DNA of 64,000 nucleotides from positions 1 through 64,000 of the forward strand of contig NZ_JARLTC010000034.1 of assembly GCF_029382225.1 (NCBI RefSeq). The letters are read 5' to 3'. This stretch comes from Spongiactinospora sp. TRM90649 (GTDB taxonomy: Bacteria > Actinomycetota > Actinomycetes > Streptosporangiales > Streptosporangiaceae). The notes below the pieces were generated by a model, which did no database searches, was not told where the DNA came from, and saw only the letters and a program-made list of their open reading frames with translations. Each line of letters opens with the position of its first letter. Position 1 is the stretch's first letter. Shown piece after piece: positions 37,715 to 47,600 of this stretch. The position numbers were made by a program, and so were the translations under genes.

Positions 37715-39889
37715 GTGAGCCGACCAGTGCCACCCACCGTGCCCGATCCGCCACCGCCGCCGCCCACCGTGGCGGACGAGCCGGGCGGTCTCGCCACCGA
37801 ACCGCTGCCGCCCGCGCTCGCCGGGCGGTTCGGCCCGCCCCGGCCGTTCGCGGAGTCCGGGGAGGCGCGCCTCTACCTGGCCGAGGAGCGCGGCGGCGAC
37901 GGCCGAACCGTCGTGATCAAGGTCTACCGGTCGCGGTCGAAGGACCGCGCGGAGGTCTACGCGGCGCTGCGTGAGATCACCAGCCCCTACGTGGTCAAGC
38001 CGATCGAGGCGGCGCCGGACGAGGACCCGCCGTACGAGGTGAGCGAGTACCTGTCGGGGGGCAGCCTGCGCGACCTGATGGCCGAGTACGGCGGGCGCCT
38101 GCCGTACCCGCTGATCCGGGTGGTCGTCGAGCAGTGCGCGCGGGCGCTGGCCGAGCTGCACGCGGGCGGCGTCAAGCACCGCGACATCAAGCCGGACAAC
38201 ATCCTGGTGCACGAACGGGACCCGCTGGTGATCGGGCTCACCGACTTCGGCATCGCCAGGGGCGGGGCCGCCGAGGCCGCCGCGCGTGCGGATCGTCCGG
38301 GCGCCGTGCGCCGCACGATGAGCGGCGCGGGCACGCTCTGCTACATGTCTCCGCAGGCGGTGGCGCGGCTGGTGTCCACCGACGACGACTACTGGTCGTT
38401 CGGCGTCACCATCGCCGAACTGGCGCTCGGGCATCACCCGCTGCCGGTCGGCGACGCCGCCTACAGCGCGCACGTGATCGCGCACCCGATCGACGTGAGC
38501 GCGGTCGAGCCCGCAGACCTGCGGCTGCTGTGCCAGGGGCTGCTGCGCCGCGACCCGGACCGCCGCTGGCGGCACCGCCAGGTGCGGGCCTGGCTGGACG
38601 GCGACCCGCCGCCCGTCGAGCCCGAGACCACCGAGGAGGCCGTCCCCGGCGCGCCGCCGTTCGGTGGCGTCGCCTACGGCACGCCGCGCGACCTCGCCGT
38701 GGCGCTCTCCCGCGACTGGACGGCCGGCATCACCTGGGCCGAGGCCAACTGGAGGGCCCTGCCCGCCTGGCTGGACCGCTTCCCGCACATCGACCAGACC
38801 CCGCTGCGCCGCCACCACGACTCGCTCGACGTGCGGCAGCTCCACCTGATCCGGGCGCTGAGCCCCGGCAGCCCGCCCCGTTACCTCGCGGTGCTGGTGA
38901 CGCCGGAGAGCCTGCCCGCCATCGCCAGGCGCGCCGCCGACCACTTCGGCGTGCCCACCCGGCTCGTCGGCGACCTGTGGCGCTACCGCCTGCTCAAGGT
39001 GCTCGACCAGGCGGAGGGCGGCGCGGGCCTGGCCGGTTTCGACGACGCCTGGCGGGACCACGGGCGGCGTTGGCGCGAGGTGGCCGCGACCCTGCGGGCG
39101 GCGGGCGCGCCGATGAACGAGCTGGACCACCCGGTCGTGCTGGCCGAACTGCTGCTGCTGGCCTGCGCGCGGGGCCGGGCCGCCGAGCTGCGCCGGACCG
39201 TCGCGGCCACGCGCCGCACACTGGCCGAGATGCGGGTGTCGCCGCCCTGGTTCGACGCGATCGCCGCCGCCGACGACGACGAGGTGAGCCTGCTCGCGGC
39301 GGCGCTGCTCGGCCCGGCGGCGATCGACTACGCGCTGGAGCGGCACGAGGTGTGGCGGCAGTACCTCGACGCGCGGCGGCGGGCGGCGCTGCGCGAGTGG
39401 CTGGACCGGACCCAGCGATCCACCGCGCTGGGCTGGGCGGCGCTGGCGGTGGCCGTCCCGGCGGTGCTGTGGGTGGTGGCGCTGACGGTCAGCGACCTGA
39501 TCGACATCGCCCCGGCGGCGGTCGTCGGCCACTCCTGGCTGTGGGCGGCGCTGTGCGTGCTGATCATGGCGGTCACCGAGATCCCGTTCGCCGCCTGGCT
39601 GGGCCGCCGGTACCACCCGAGGCATTCGCTGGCGGCGACCATGATCACCGCGGGCGGCCGGGCCGTACGGCCGTTGCGCGGGCGGCGCTGGCTGTCGCTG
39701 CTGGTGATCGTCGTGGTGGCCGGACTGCTCGGGCTGGCGCTGTCGCTGCTGCCGGTCGTCCTGCCGGTGGCGGCGATCGTGGCGCACCTGGTCTGGCTGG
39801 TGCTCCGGGCACGCCGGTGGCGGGCCCGGCCGGAGTCACCCGACCCGGCGGGCTTGACCGCCGTCGAACACGTGAGGAGCGGATCATGA
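37715..39889 (+). CDS. Membrane-anchored Ser/Thr protein kinase
   Basis: 724 residues from the GTG at 37715; the frame opens at an ATG at 37652, and the choice is uncertain because neither has a well-spaced ribosome binding site. The kinase domain spans about residues 35-300: VVIKVYRSRSKD (catalytic Lys), KHRDIKPDNILVHE (catalytic loop), LTDFGIARGG (DFG) and GTLCYMSPQAVARL (APE-like). A middle region of about 230 residues has no domain I recognise (AVALSRDWTAGITWAEANWR; HEVWRQYLDARRRAALREWL). At least three or four membrane helices end the protein (ALAVAVPAVLWVVALTV; LWAALCVLIMAVTEI; LLVIVVVAGLLGLALSLL). It overlaps the next gene by ATGA. It probably phosphorylates partners read by the FHA protein of the same operon. 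Confidence 0.9.
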   Translation: MSRPVPPTVPDPPPPPPTVADEPGGLATEPLPPALAGRFGPPRPFAESGEARLYLAEERGGDGRTVVIKVYRSRSKDRAEVYAALREITSPYVVKPIEAAPDEDPPYEVSEYLSGGSLRDLMAEYGGRLPYPLIRVVVEQCARALAELHAGGVKHRDIKPDNILVHERDPLVIGLTDFGIARGGAAEAAARADRPGAVRRTMSGAGTLCYMSPQAVARLVSTDDDYWSFGVTIAELALGHHPLPVGDAAYSAHVIAHPIDVSAVEPADLRLLCQGLLRRDPDRRWRHRQVRAWLDGDPPPVEPETTEEAVPGAPPFGGVAYGTPRDLAVALSRDWTAGITWAEANWRALPAWLDRFPHIDQTPLRRHHDSLDVRQLHLIRALSPGSPPRYLAVLVTPESLPAIARRAADHFGVPTRLVGDLWRYRLLKVLDQAEGGAGLAGFDDAWRDHGRRWREVAATLRAAGAPMNELDHPVVLAELLLLACARGRAAELRRTVAATRRTLAEMRVSPPWFDAIAAADDDEVSLLAAALLGPAAIDYALERHEVWRQYLDARRRAALREWLDRTQRSTALGWAALAVAVPAVLWVVALTVSDLIDIAPAAVVGHSWLWAALCVLIMAVTEIPFAAWLGRRYHPRHSLAATMITAGGRAVRPLRGRRWLSLLVIVVVAGLLGLALSLLPVVLPVAAIVAHLVWLVLRARRWRARPESPDPAGLTAVEHVRSGS

Positions 39890-41304
39890 GTGGGGCCAAG
39901 CTGGGGTTCCTGTCCCTGGGGAGCATGGTGGCGGCCACCTCGTCGTCGGCGGCGGGCGCCGCCGCCCAGGCGGCGGCCCAAGCGGCGGCGCAGGCCGCCG
40001 CGCACGCGAGCCACATGGCGACGCTGAGCGCCACCGCCGCGTCCAACGCCATGGGCGTGGCGGGCGTCCAGACCGCCGCCGGGACGGCGGGCGCGCTCGG
40101 CGCCCACTCCGGCATCAGCGTGGCCGCAACGGTCGCCGCGCCAATCGCGGTCGGCGCCGCCGCCCTGCTCGTCACCTATGCCGCCGCCCGCCTGGCCGGG
40201 GCCGGCGTGGACCGCCTCGCCGAACTGGCCGAGCAGACCGCCCGCGACCGGGACCGGATGCTCGACTGGTCGCAGGCCGACGAGCTGTGGCGGGACGCGG
40301 TGGCCGAGGTGACCCGCCGAAACGCGCGGATCGCCACCCTGCGGGCCTCGCTGCCGGACGACGTGACGCCGCCGGACCTGCCGCCGCCCTGCCGGGTGGA
40401 CGGCAAGACCGTCGCGGACCTGCTGGCCTGGTGCCAGGACGCCGACCGGGCGCTGGCGGCGGCCGTCCCCGAGGTCGCCAGGCTCCGCCGCCGCGCGGCC
40501 TTGGCCCTGCTGCCGCAGGGGACGGACGTGCCGCAGGAGTGGCTGGAGGCCCCTGAGGAACTGGAAGAGACGGTCGCCCCGGCGCCGGCCCGGGTTCGGG
40601 GAAGCGCCGAGGACGAGATCGCCGCCGAGCTGAGCCTGCTGGCGCCGGAGGCGAGCGCCCGCGACGTCGCCCGCGTCATGTGGACCGCCGCCCAGGTCAG
40701 GGTGAGGCAGGGGGAGGCCACCACCTGGCTGATCGAGCTGCACGACCGGGTCGAGCAGGCGAACCGGGCGGTCGCGGAGGCGCACGTGGCGGCGGCCTAC
40801 CTGACCGCGCTGGACGCGCCGGACGGCGGCCCCGACCACCTGGTGGCCCGCCTGCGCGCGGTCCGCGCCGGGAACGCCCGGATGGACGACCGGCTCGCCG
40901 GGGAGGCGGAGGCCGCGCTCGCCGCGCAGACCAGGGAGCGCGAGCGGCGTTACGCGATGGAGGCGGTGGCGTCCGCGCTCACCGAGCTGGGCCTGGACGT
41001 GGACGTCACCGCGTCCGGCGATCTGCGGGCGGGGCACCGGGACTGGCGCGGGCATGCCGTCCATCTGGAGCTGGACGACCGGCTCACCATGTCGGCCAAG
41101 CTGCGCACGACCTCCGGCGCGGTGTCCTCCGATCCCGAGCACATCCAGGCGTGGCGCGCGCTGTGCGCGGAGATGGAGCAGGCCCTGGTCGGCGTGGACG
41201 TCAACCTGGAGCCCGTCGCCGAACCCACCGCCGAGCCCTTCGGCGTGCCGGAAGAGGAGTCGGCGCCCGCCGCCGAGCGGCCGAAGGCCAGGAGGATGCC
41301 GTGA
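39886..41304 (+). CDS. Uncharacterised Ala-rich helical protein between kinase and AAA+ ATPase
   Basis: 472 residues, overlapping its neighbours at both ends (ATGA and GTGA). The N-terminal 60 residues are almost pure Ala/Ser/Gly/His (AAAQAAAQAAAQAAAHASHM), then one hydrophobic helix (VAATVAAPIAVGAAALLVTYAA, about 80-103). The rest is charged and helical with coiled-coil character (LAELAEQTARDRDRMLDW; AVAEVTRRNARIATLRASL), and a small alpha/beta tail near 360-440 (VDVTASGDLRAGHRDWRGHA). No domain is recognised. The tight coupling suggests a structural partner or adaptor of the ATPase or kinase. Confidence 0.75.
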   Translation: MSGAKLGFLSLGSMVAATSSSAAGAAAQAAAQAAAQAAAHASHMATLSATAASNAMGVAGVQTAAGTAGALGAHSGISVAATVAAPIAVGAAALLVTYAAARLAGAGVDRLAELAEQTARDRDRMLDWSQADELWRDAVAEVTRRNARIATLRASLPDDVTPPDLPPPCRVDGKTVADLLAWCQDADRALAAAVPEVARLRRRAALALLPQGTDVPQEWLEAPEELEETVAPAPARVRGSAEDEIAAELSLLAPEASARDVARVMWTAAQVRVRQGEATTWLIELHDRVEQANRAVAEAHVAAAYLTALDAPDGGPDHLVARLRAVRAGNARMDDRLAGEAEAALAAQTRERERRYAMEAVASALTELGLDVDVTASGDLRAGHRDWRGHAVHLELDDRLTMSAKLRTTSGAVSSDPEHIQAWRALCAEMEQALVGVDVNLEPVAEPTAEPFGVPEEESAPAAERPKARRMP

Positions 41305-43202
41305 CGGTCCGTGTCGAGGCACCCCAGGTGCCGTCTCCTGAGATGCCTGTGATGCCGCATTTCCTGCGGGAGCTGTGCGCCACGTTGCCGGTCCACTCCC
41401 AGTTCATTCTTTACGGGAACATCAGGGACCGGTTCCTGGTCACCCCCGAGGGGGCCGCCCGCCCGGGGCTGCTGCCGTTGGTGCCGTCGCTGTGGGTCAC
41501 GCTGCGCGCCCACGGCTACGACTGCCTGGTCGTCTACGACCCGGTGGACCGGCTGCTGACCGCTCCCGCGTTCGGGGCGAACCCGGAGACCGTCCGCAAG
41601 GCGGCCGAGGAGCTGCTGCCGGGGATCAGGTGGGACCACCCGCACACCCTGAAGGAACTGGAGCCGGTGCTCACGGCGGTGGCCGGCGGCGGGGCGCGGC
41701 GCCGGGCCGCGTTCGTCATCGACTACGCCTCCCGGATCGCGGTCAGCGCCTCGCAGATGCGCGAGGAGGAGCGGGTGCTGTTCCGGTTCGCGGAGAAGCT
41801 CTCCCAGGTCGCCGAGCCGATCGCGGGCCCGCCCGAACGGCCGGAGCGGCTGTTCAACCCGGTGATCTGGCTGGTGGAGGGGGAGCGGGACCTGCCGACC
41901 GGCATGGTGAAGGGCAACGAGCGGATCCGGCCGATCGGGATCCCGCTGCCCGACCTGGAACTGCGCACCGCCGCCGCCGAGCTGGAGGCGGGCCGCCTCG
42001 GGCTCGGTCCGGGCGCGCCGCAGGCCGAGGAGGTGGTGAGGCACTTCGCCGACCAGACCGACGGCATGACGCTGCGGGCCATGCACGAGGTGGGCGTACT
42101 GGCCGCCGACCGGGGCGTGGACTTCACCGGGCTGCCGCACGCCGTACGGGTCTACAAGTTCGGCATCGAGAACAACCCCTGGCAGAGCGACCACGTGCGC
42201 AAGCGGATCAAGGACGGCGAGCGCGCGGTGGCCGACCGGGTGAAGGGCCAGCCGGAGGCCATCACCAAGACCATGGACATCCTCAAGCGGGCCGCGCTCG
42301 GCCTGTCCGGCGCGCAGGCGACCTCGTCGGCCACCCGCCCGCGCGGCGTGCTGTTCTTCGCCGGGCCGACCGGGGTGGGCAAGACCGAGCTGGCCAAGGC
42401 GATCAGCGCGGTCCTGTTCGGGGCGTCGGCCAAGCTGGTGCGGTTCGACATGAGCGAGTTCTCCGCCGAGCAGGCGGCGGACCGGCTGATCGGCGCACCG
42501 CCCGGATATGTCGGATATGAGGAGGGCGGCGAGCTGACCGGGGCGATCCGCCGCAACCCCTTCCAGGTGGTGCTGTTCGACGAGATCGAGAAGGCCCACC
42601 CCAAGATCCTCGACAAGTTCCTGCAGATCCTGGAGGACGGCAGGCTCACCGACGGCCAGGGCGTCACCACCTACTTCTCCGAGTGCGTGCTCGTCTTCAC
42701 CTCCAACCTCGGGATCATGGTCACCGACCCCGCCGACCCGCACGGCCGTCGCAAGATCGAGAGCGCCGCCCGCACGGACCCGTACCCGGAGCTGGCCCGC
42801 AAGGTCCGCCGGGCGGTCGCCGACCACTTCACCATGGAGCTGGGCCGTCCCGAACTGCTCAACCGGTTCGGCGACAACATCGTGGTGTTCCGCTACATCG
42901 ATGAGGCCACGGCGGGGGAGATCTTCGACCTGACCCTCGGGAACATCGTGCGGCGGGTGCACGACGCGCAGCAGATCACGGTGGGGGTGGCGCCCGCCGT
43001 CCGGGAACGGCTGCGCGAGTGGTGCGTCGCCCCGGACAGCCTGGTCAACGGCGGGCGCGGGATCGGCATGGCGCTGGAGACCCGCTTCGTCAACCCGCTC
43101 GCCCGGGTGCTGTTCGACGCCGGCACGCCGTCCGGCGCGACCGTTCACGTCACCGCCGTCCGGCAGGACGGCGCGGGAACCGTCTCCCTGGAGGTCCGAT
43201 GA
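41301..43202 (+). CDS. ClpB/ClpA D2-like AAA+ ATPase with degenerate first half
   Basis: 633 residues from the GTG at 41301 (GTGA overlap). The C-terminal half is a canonical Clp-type AAA+ module: VLFFAGPTGVGKTELAKAIS (Walker A, about 350-362), VVLFDEIEKAHPKILDKF (Walker B, about 420), the pore-like GAPPGYVGYEEGGELT and sensor region LVFTSNLGIMV, then a D2-small-like tail (RPELLNRFGDNIVVFRYI). The first 250 residues (HSQFILYGNIRDRFLV; RRAAFVIDYASRI) look like a diverged AAA domain without Walker A. No ClpP-docking LGF/IGF loop is evident. It would be the ATP-driven remodeler of the system, coupled to an FHA protein and a caspase-like protein downstream. Confidence 0.88.
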   Translation: MTVRVEAPQVPSPEMPVMPHFLRELCATLPVHSQFILYGNIRDRFLVTPEGAARPGLLPLVPSLWVTLRAHGYDCLVVYDPVDRLLTAPAFGANPETVRKAAEELLPGIRWDHPHTLKELEPVLTAVAGGGARRRAAFVIDYASRIAVSASQMREEERVLFRFAEKLSQVAEPIAGPPERPERLFNPVIWLVEGERDLPTGMVKGNERIRPIGIPLPDLELRTAAAELEAGRLGLGPGAPQAEEVVRHFADQTDGMTLRAMHEVGVLAADRGVDFTGLPHAVRVYKFGIENNPWQSDHVRKRIKDGERAVADRVKGQPEAITKTMDILKRAALGLSGAQATSSATRPRGVLFFAGPTGVGKTELAKAISAVLFGASAKLVRFDMSEFSAEQAADRLIGAPPGYVGYEEGGELTGAIRRNPFQVVLFDEIEKAHPKILDKFLQILEDGRLTDGQGVTTYFSECVLVFTSNLGIMVTDPADPHGRRKIESAARTDPYPELARKVRRAVADHFTMELGRPELLNRFGDNIVVFRYIDEATAGEIFDLTLGNIVRRVHDAQQITVGVAPAVRERLREWCVAPDSLVNGGRGIGMALETRFVNPLARVLFDAGTPSGATVHVTAVRQDGAGTVSLEVR

Positions 43203-43615
43203 CCCGGAGATGCGCCTTCTGCGGCTTCGTCACCGACGACCACACGATCGAACTGTGCCCGACCCACTTCGCCCCGCTCGCCGCCGCGCCGTCCGGGACG
43301 CTGCGGCTGGCCTTCCACGACGGGACGGTGGTCGAGGTCCCGGCGGGCGAGGAGGTGCGCCTCGGCCGCGACCCCGACTGGTCTGAGCGGGCCGGATGGC
43401 TGAGCGCCTTCCCGCGCGTCTCGCGCCGCCACGCCACCGTCGGCCTGCGCGCCAACGGCACCGCCTGGATCCTCCCCGAGGAGGGCACCGCCAACGGCAC
43501 CTACCTGGACGGCCACCGCGTCGAGCCCGGACGCTCCGCGCCGCTGCCCAACGGCTCGCTGCTGCGGCTGTCGTCCCAGCTCTCCGCGCAGATCACCATC
43601 GATCCCGGGGAATGA
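43199..43615 (+). CDS. Zinc-finger FHA-domain protein
   Basis: 138 residues, overlapping the ATPase gene (ATGA). Residues 5-23 form a CxxC...CxxH knuckle (C5, C8, C20, H23). From about 45 onwards there is an FHA domain with the phosphothreonine-binding residues: RLGRDPDW, VSRRHATVGL (Ser-x-x-His) and TANGTYLDGHRV (NG turn). FHA domains read phosphothreonine, so the kinase at the head of the operon is the likely writer. Short length suggests an adaptor that recruits the ATPase or the CHAT protein to a phosphorylated target. Confidence 0.9.
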   Translation: MTRRCAFCGFVTDDHTIELCPTHFAPLAAAPSGTLRLAFHDGTVVEVPAGEEVRLGRDPDWSERAGWLSAFPRVSRRHATVGLRANGTAWILPEEGTANGTYLDGHRVEPGRSAPLPNGSLLRLSSQLSAQITIDPGE

Positions 43616-43619
43616 GCCG

Positions 43620-46600
43620 ATGACCCCAGAAGAACGGCTCAACGAGCAACTGGAACTCGGCCGCCGGTTCGTCACCGAGGGCGGCGCCCCCGAGGAACGC
43701 GAACGGCTGATCGCCGTCCTGGAGGAGGTCCTCGCCGCCGGTGGTTTGTCGCCGCAGCGGGTCTCGGCCGCCGAATGCCTGCTCGGGCTGATGCTCATGC
43801 TGCGCGTCGTGCAGGTGCCGCTCGGCCCTCAGACCACCGTGGCCGGGGTGTTCGCCAGCCCGCCGCCGCTCGCGGACCTGACCGACTCCGAGATCATCGC
43901 CGACCTGGACCGGGCGCGGACCCTGCTGGGCCGCATCTCCGAGTCCGCCGAGATCCCGCCGAACGTGCGCAGCACCGCCGCGCTGCTCTCCGGGGCATCC
44001 GGACTGCTCGACGCCGCCGCCGACCTCAACATCGGCTCGCTCGGCGGCCTGCTGGAACGCGCGCTCGGCGACGTCGAGCCCGGCCCCGGACAGGCCGAGA
44101 TGCAGGCCATCCTGGCCTGGTCCAAGGCATCCGAGGCGCTCGCGGCCGGTGAACCCGCCGACGTGGCCGTCCGCGAGGCCGAGCGGGCCGCCGACGCGCT
44201 CGGCGAGGCCCACCTGCTCCGCCCCATGCTGCTGGCCGAACTGGCGGTCGGGATAACCCGCAGGTCCGACCTCACCGAGATTGAACAGGGGCTGAGCGTC
44301 GCGGGCGACCTGATGTCCCGCGCCTGGCGCGAGATGATCCCGCACCGCGACCATCCTCTCTGGTCGCACGCGCTGCGCAGGAACGCCGGACTGACCATCA
44401 TGAACTCCGCCCTCACCCCCGGCCTGGACAAGGGTGAGGAGGGCTGGCGGCTCGCCGAGCAGGTCGCGGCCCTGCCCGACGGCGAACCCGGCGAGGTCGC
44501 CGGCGACTGGTTCATGAACGGCGTCGCCCGGCTCCTGCTCGCCTACCGGGACGGCGACGAGGAGCGCTACGGCAAGGCCGTGGACGCGCTCGCCCGCGCC
44601 ATGAGCGGCGTCACACCCGACGACGCGATGTGGCCCGCCACGCTCGCCATGCTCGGCGCCAGCCTCAGCGGCGAATGGCTGCGGCGGGGCGGGATGGAGG
44701 ACGCCGAGGCCGCGGACGTCTACCTCAAGGTCGCCAGGGAGCACATGCGGGAGATCGCCGAGGGCACGCCGTCCGGGGGGCTCGACCTGCTGATCATGCG
44801 GGCGGTCTCCGGGCTGCTGCGGGCCGTCCGCGGCGACCTCAACGACGGGCCGGAGATCCTCGACCAGGCGGTCACCGAGCTGACCGATCTCCTGGAGCGG
44901 ATCCCCGGCGGCTACCCGCTGCGCGCCATGGTCACCTCCGGGCTCGGCGCCGCCCTGCTCCGGCGCGGCATGCGCGACGGCGACCTTGAGCAGATCAAGG
45001 AGGGCGCGCGCCTGGCCATCGAGGCCGCCGAGATCGAGACGACGGTCTTCGGCCTCGGCCTCAAACTGCGCGCCATGGGCGGCATGGGCATGATGGTGGC
45101 CGGAACCGTCGCCGAGGACATCGGCCAGGTGGAACGCGGACTGGAGATGGTACGCGAGGCCACCGAGGACGACGGCATCGCGCTGCCCGGCGACCAGATC
45201 CGGATGCTGCACACCATGGGCGGCCTGCTGCTCACCCAGTACCGCGAAACCGGGACCGAGCGGTACCTCGGCGAGGGCGTGGAGTACCTGAGCCGGGCAG
45301 TGGGCCTGCTGGGGGACGACGGGACGCACCCCGTCACCGCCGCGCTGCACCGCGACCTCGCCGAGGCGCTCATGCGGCGCGACGGCCCCGGCGACCGGGA
45401 CCGGGCCGTCGGATCCGGTCTCGCCGCGCTCGCCGCCCTGGAACAGGACGTGCTCATGCAGACCGACGTCGAGTACGGCCTGGCCGTCGCGGGCGGCGCC
45501 GCCGAGTTCGCCCGCCGGGTCGCCGGATGGTGCCTCGCCCGCGGCGACCACGAAGGGACGCTGACCGCCCTCGAACGCGGCCGGGGCCTGGTGCTCAACG
45601 CCGCCACCGCCGCCGCGGGCGTCCCCGACCTGCTGCGCGACGCCGGGCACGACGACCTGGCCGCGCAGTGGCGGCACACCGCGGGCGGATTCCAGACGAC
45701 GGCCTGGCGGACCCTGCGCGACCGGCCGTACGAGGAGATGGTGGACGCCCTGATCTACACGCAGGCGGGCGTCATGATCCCCAGCGACCTGCGGCACCGC
45801 GTGCTCGTCGCGCTCGACCGAGCCGGACGCCGGGCGCTGCCCGAACCGTCGTCGGCGGCCATCGCCCAGGCGGTTAAACGGGCGGGCATGGACGCCCTGG
45901 TCTACCTGGTGCCGGGCGGCGACCGGCTGGTCGAGACCGTGCTCGCGCTCCGCGCCGACGGGACGTTCCACCTGGTGGAGCCCGAAGGCGACGACCCCGG
46001 CACCGGCATCGACCCCGCCGACCTGGACGGGCTCTGCGAGTGGGCCGGGCGGACCGTGCTCGCCCCGCTGCTGCGCGCGGCCCGCGCCTGGGCGGGCGAC
46101 CGGCCGCCCAGGCTGGTGCTCGTGCCGATGGAGGCGGTCGGGCGGATCCCCTGGCACGCGGCCCGGCTCGACGGGCGATACGCCTGCCAGGACGCGGTGA
46201 TCTCGTTCATCGCCTCCGGCAGGCAGCTCGCCGAGGTCGCGCGGCGGCCGGGCCGTCCGCTGGACGCCGACGTCGTCATGATCGCCAACCCGACGCTCAC
46301 GCTGAGCATGGCCGACCCCGAGGTGCAGGCGCTGCACGCCGCCTTCTACCCGATGGCCACCGTCTACGGGCCGGAACAGCCGTTCGCCGCCGGGCCGGGC
46401 ACGCCCGGCGAGGTGCTCGGCCACCTGCCCACCCGCGACCGGCGCGGGGCGTCGCTGCTGCACCTGGCCTGCCACGCCAGGACCGGCGCCACCCCCGAGC
46501 GCTCCGCCCTTGAACTGGCACTGGAACTCGCCGGGGAGTTCGACGGCGGCGGGCACTCCGATCTGGCCATCGGCAGGATCCTGCGGCAGGCGCTCGGCCG

Positions 46601-46964
46601 CGACCCCGGCGCTGCGGGCGGCCTGGTCGTGCTGTCCGCCTGCGAGACCGACCGCACACCCGGCGCGCACGATGAGGCGCTGACCCTCGCCACCGCCTTC
46701 CTCGCCGCAGGAGCCGCCACCGTCGTCGGCAGCCGATGGCGGGTCGGCGACCTGCGCGCCGCCGGGCTGACCTTCATGTTCCACCACCACCTGCGCACCG
46801 AACGGCCCGCCGACGCGCTGCGGCTCGCCCAGCTCTGGATGCTGGACCCCGCCCGCGTCTACCCCGCCACCATGCCCGACGCCCTGCGCGAGGACCTGTC
46901 CGCCGCCGACGCCGGCCTCGCGGACATCCGAGCCTGGGCCGCCTTCACCCACCAGGGGATGTGA
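43620..46964 (+). CDS. CHAT (caspase-like) protease with long TPR-like N-terminus
   Basis: 1114 residues; starts 5 bp after the FHA gene. Residues 1 to about 700 are helical repeats of TPR-like character (ASEALAAGEPADVAVREAER; GLGAALLRRGMRDGDLEQIK; RYLGEGVEYLSRAVGLLGDD). The C-terminal 270 residues are a CHAT domain: LVYLVPGGDRLVETVLALR, LVLVPMEAVGRIPWHAARL, the catalytic His in LLHLACHAR (about 950) and the catalytic Cys in GLVVLSACETDRTPGAHDE (about 1007), then VVGSRWRVGDL. CHAT proteins are clan CD cysteine peptidases related to caspases; several are executioners in bacterial immunity. Both catalytic residues are present, so it should be active. It is the largest protein of the cluster. 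Confidence 0.92.
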   Translation: MTPEERLNEQLELGRRFVTEGGAPEERERLIAVLEEVLAAGGLSPQRVSAAECLLGLMLMLRVVQVPLGPQTTVAGVFASPPPLADLTDSEIIADLDRARTLLGRISESAEIPPNVRSTAALLSGASGLLDAAADLNIGSLGGLLERALGDVEPGPGQAEMQAILAWSKASEALAAGEPADVAVREAERAADALGEAHLLRPMLLAELAVGITRRSDLTEIEQGLSVAGDLMSRAWREMIPHRDHPLWSHALRRNAGLTIMNSALTPGLDKGEEGWRLAEQVAALPDGEPGEVAGDWFMNGVARLLLAYRDGDEERYGKAVDALARAMSGVTPDDAMWPATLAMLGASLSGEWLRRGGMEDAEAADVYLKVAREHMREIAEGTPSGGLDLLIMRAVSGLLRAVRGDLNDGPEILDQAVTELTDLLERIPGGYPLRAMVTSGLGAALLRRGMRDGDLEQIKEGARLAIEAAEIETTVFGLGLKLRAMGGMGMMVAGTVAEDIGQVERGLEMVREATEDDGIALPGDQIRMLHTMGGLLLTQYRETGTERYLGEGVEYLSRAVGLLGDDGTHPVTAALHRDLAEALMRRDGPGDRDRAVGSGLAALAALEQDVLMQTDVEYGLAVAGGAAEFARRVAGWCLARGDHEGTLTALERGRGLVLNAATAAAGVPDLLRDAGHDDLAAQWRHTAGGFQTTAWRTLRDRPYEEMVDALIYTQAGVMIPSDLRHRVLVALDRAGRRALPEPSSAAIAQAVKRAGMDALVYLVPGGDRLVETVLALRADGTFHLVEPEGDDPGTGIDPADLDGLCEWAGRTVLAPLLRAARAWAGDRPPRLVLVPMEAVGRIPWHAARLDGRYACQDAVISFIASGRQLAEVARRPGRPLDADVVMIANPTLTLSMADPEVQALHAAFYPMATVYGPEQPFAAGPGTPGEVLGHLPTRDRRGASLLHLACHARTGATPERSALELALELAGEFDGGGHSDLAIGRILRQALGRDPGAAGGLVVLSACETDRTPGAHDEALTLATAFLAAGAATVVGSRWRVGDLRAAGLTFMFHHHLRTERPADALRLAQLWMLDPARVYPATMPDALREDLSAADAGLADIRAWAAFTHQGM

Positions 46965-46967
46965 ACC

Positions 46968-47597
46968 GTGGACCCCGTACTGAAAGCCGCCGCCGACCAC
47001 TGGGACGGCATCCACGCCGCCGTCGGCCCGGAACGCTCGGCCGAACTCGACGACCTCGCCGCCGAACTCGCGGGCGTTCACGAACGCTCGGCCAGGTTGC
47101 GGCTCCGCCTCAAACTGATCCGCCTGCTGCGCGAGTCGCTGCCCGCCGACCACCCCGTGCGGCAGGCCATCCGCGAAGGAGAGCGCTCCGTCGCCCCCGC
47201 CGACGAGGACCGGGACACCGCGGCCGGGCTGCTCGCCGAGACCGCCGCCCGCCGGGCCATGCGGCTGGCCGAACTCGACCTGCTCGCCGAACCCGGCTAC
47301 ACCCCACAGGAGGTGCGCGACCTCGGCGGCGACCCCGAACGCACCGGCCTGCTGCGGCTGCCGCTGCCCGGCGGCGGGCACCGCCTGCCCGCCTTCCAGT
47401 TCGGGGAGCGGGGCGAGGTACCGGCGGTGGTCCTGGTCATCAACGAACTGCTGCGCGCCGACACCGACCCATGGGGGGTCGCCGACTGGTGGATGTGCGG
47501 CAACAGCTGGCTCGACGCGGTGCCGGCCGGGCTCGTCGGCACCGTGCCGGACGGGGAACTGGTCGCGGCGGCGCGTGCCGTACGAGGGGAGGAGTGA
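46968..47597 (+). CDS. ParS/MbcA-like antitoxin partner of the RES toxin
   Basis: 209 residues from a GTG 4 bp after the CHAT stop. The N-terminal 110 residues are helical (HERSARLRLRLKLIRLLRE; AARRAMRLAELDLLAEPGY). The C-terminal segment LPAFQF ... AVVLVINELLRADTDPWGVA, then WMCGNSWLDAVPAGLVGT and a final helix, matches the layout of the toxin-binding domain of Xre/ParS/MbcA antitoxins (W-L-x-x-x-N/S-x-x-L-D-G/A-x-x-P-x-x-L). It stands 3 bp before a RES gene, the usual order antitoxin-toxin. No clear DNA-binding helix-turn-helix was seen apart from the sequence EPGYTPQEVRDLGGDPERTG, which could be a short one. Confidence 0.7.
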   Translation: MDPVLKAAADHWDGIHAAVGPERSAELDDLAAELAGVHERSARLRLRLKLIRLLRESLPADHPVRQAIREGERSVAPADEDRDTAAGLLAETAARRAMRLAELDLLAEPGYTPQEVRDLGGDPERTGLLRLPLPGGGHRLPAFQFGERGEVPAVVLVINELLRADTDPWGVADWWMCGNSWLDAVPAGLVGTVPDGELVAAARAVRGEE

Positions 47598-47600
47598 GAG

